A DNA stretch of 64,000 nt from Verrucomicrobiota bacterium (lineage in GTDB: Bacteria > Chlamydiota > Chlamydiia > Chlamydiales > Rhabdochlamydiaceae). Both the position numbers and the translations under genes were made by a program. The notes beneath the pieces were generated by a model. The model was given only the letters and a program-made list of their open reading frames with translations, made no database searches and was not told the DNA's origin. The stretch is from assembly GCA_018240065.1 (NCBI GenBank), contig JAFEGH010000006.1, positions 124,001 to 188,000 of the forward strand, read 5' to 3'. Below are positions 63,093 through 64,000 of this stretch, piece by piece; within the stretch, counting starts at the first letter, position 1, and each line of letters begins with the position of its first letter.

Positions 63093-64000
63093 ACGAATCT
63101 TGGAAGTTCTTCCTTCTGATGATCCTCGCGTGCCTGGCAGTTCAGGGTTTTTTTGCCATGGTGGAGATGGCATGCGTTTCATTTAACAAGGTCCGTCTCC
63201 AGTATTATGTGAGCAAGCAGAACAAGCGCGCCCTATGGCTCAGCTACCTCTTGCATCACCCCGCTCTGCTTTTCGGTACGACCCTCATTGGCGTCAACAC
63301 CTCTCTTGTCATCGGATCTGAGTGTGCGCGTCGATTTTACGACTCTTTAGGATTCAGTCCTGATCTGGCCCCCCTTTCTCAAATCGCTCTCGTGATCATT
63401 TTCGCAGAGATCGCCCCCATGTTCGCCGGGCGCAGGTACGCCGAGCATGTCGCGATGCTGGGGATCCCGCTGCTCTTCTTTTTCTCTATTGTGCTGCGCC
63501 CTGTGATCTGGATCCTAGATCTGATGTGTCGGGGGATCAACCGTCTCATCGGCCACCCTGTGGCGGCAGGCGCCTATCTTTCCCGGGAAGAATTGCAGAA
63601 CGTGATCGAGGAGAGGGAGGAGACGATCGAAACGACGCCTGCCAAGAAGGAATTCAACACCGTCGTCGCCAATATCTTCTCTTTGAAGAGTAAAACGGCC
63701 AAAGACCTGATGCAGCCCCTGACCCATGTGCCGCTCGTGCCTTCCTTTTGCTCAGTCGGTGAAATGCGTGAAATCGTCAATAACAAGCACACCCCCTTCG
63801 TTCCGATCTACCACCGCAATCCGCAGAACATCGTCTCGATCGCTTATCCTCGCGACCTTTTGCGCTTATCAGAGAACAAACGGATCAAGGATTATTCCCG
63901 TCAGCCCTGGTTCATCACCGAGCAGAGTTCGATCCTGCAGATTTTAAAGCAGTTTCGCCGTAATAACCAAAGCCTTGCTATCGTTCTCAATGACAAAGGA
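63089..64000 (+). CDS. Second DUF21-CBS domain membrane protein (partial)
   Basis: Paralogue of the preceding gene, beginning at ATG 63089 after a strong AAGGAGGG ribosome site. I translated about 304 residues before the window ends. The DUF21 part is seen in the first 160 residues (hydrophobic segments and MVEMACVSFNKVR). A first CBS domain, starting near residue 205, follows (TAKDLMQPLTHVPLVP) and a second one is entered. The remaining C-terminus lies beyond the window. Tandem paralogues of this family occur in Chlamydia as I recall. Confidence 0.9.
   Translation, partial: MNESWKFFLLMILACLAVQGFFAMVEMACVSFNKVRLQYYVSKQNKRALWLSYLLHHPALLFGTTLIGVNTSLVIGSECARRFYDSLGFSPDLAPLSQIALVIIFAEIAPMFAGRRYAEHVAMLGIPLLFFFSIVLRPVIWILDLMCRGINRLIGHPVAAGAYLSREELQNVIEEREETIETTPAKKEFNTVVANIFSLKSKTAKDLMQPLTHVPLVPSFCSVGEMREIVNNKHTPFVPIYHRNPQNIVSIAYPRDLLRLSENKRIKDYSRQPWFITEQSSILQILKQFRRNNQSLAIVLNDKG

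Overview
The window reads as a piece of a chlamydial chromosome, from an environmental (amoeba-associated) member of the order Chlamydiales rather than from Chlamydiaceae. The main evidence is gene order: lpxD-ompH-bamA-recR-fabH-fabD-fabG-acpP, trxB followed by acpS, ssb next to pepA, and dcd-ruvB-spoIID all match neighbourhoods I recall from Chlamydia trachomatis. SpoIID without sporulation also fits. Base composition looks balanced by eye (roughly 45-50% GC), richer than I recall for Parachlamydia or Simkania and closer to Waddlia or Estrella/Criblamydiaceae. The family assignment is a low-confidence guess.

Layout. 0-6 kb: CorA, a large unknown protein with a C-terminal membrane anchor, an F-box plus seven-WD40 protein, and a small unknown gene that left a decayed second copy behind. 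6-14 kb: envelope and lipid core (LpxD, Skp/OmpH, BamA, RecR, then FabH-FabD-FabG-ACP). 14-20 kb: a deiminase-like unknown and a complete polyamine ABC transporter operon (potABCD) ending in an ASCH-domain gene. 20-24 kb: GNAT, thioredoxin reductase, a small outer-membrane barrel, AcpS and a PIN-TRAM membrane protein. 24-31 kb: an FGE-sulfatase-domain protein with a long low-complexity N-terminus, RlmH, a multicopper oxidase and Lgt. 31-42 kb: unknown helical protein, RidA, SSB, PepA, RluA-type synthase, POT transporter, heptosyltransferase-like GT9, DRTGG protein and an alpha/beta hydrolase. 42-55 kb: Nudix, then two giant paralogues (1403 and 2341 aa) on either side of mazG. 55-64 kb: outer-membrane protein, 4.5S (SRP) RNA with a readable promoter and terminator, a degenerate asparagine-synthetase-like protein, SpoIID, RuvB, Dcd, an FtsL/DivIC-like protein and two DUF21-CBS proteins, the second cut by the window edge.

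Core genes sit in tight operons with start/stop overlaps (potABCD-ASCH, fabH-D-G, ruvB-spoIID, pepA-rluA, acpS after the PIN gene). Lineage-specific large genes are single, mostly lack a good Shine-Dalgarno sequence and start downstream of very AT-rich leaders, which suggests a separately regulated set of candidate host-interaction genes.

The most interesting points are: (1) the multicopper oxidase gene sits inside a duplicated rlmH/lgt junction; (2) the F-box/WD40 gene sits between a whole and a decayed copy of one neighbour gene, a similar architecture; (3) the 2341-aa protein carries a two-level tandem repeat that its paralogue almost lacks; (4) an asparagine-synthetase-like protein has lost the active-site motifs of both domains; (5) Lgt carries an insertion of about 100 residues. 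No CRISPR array, tRNA, intact insertion sequence or prophage was seen.
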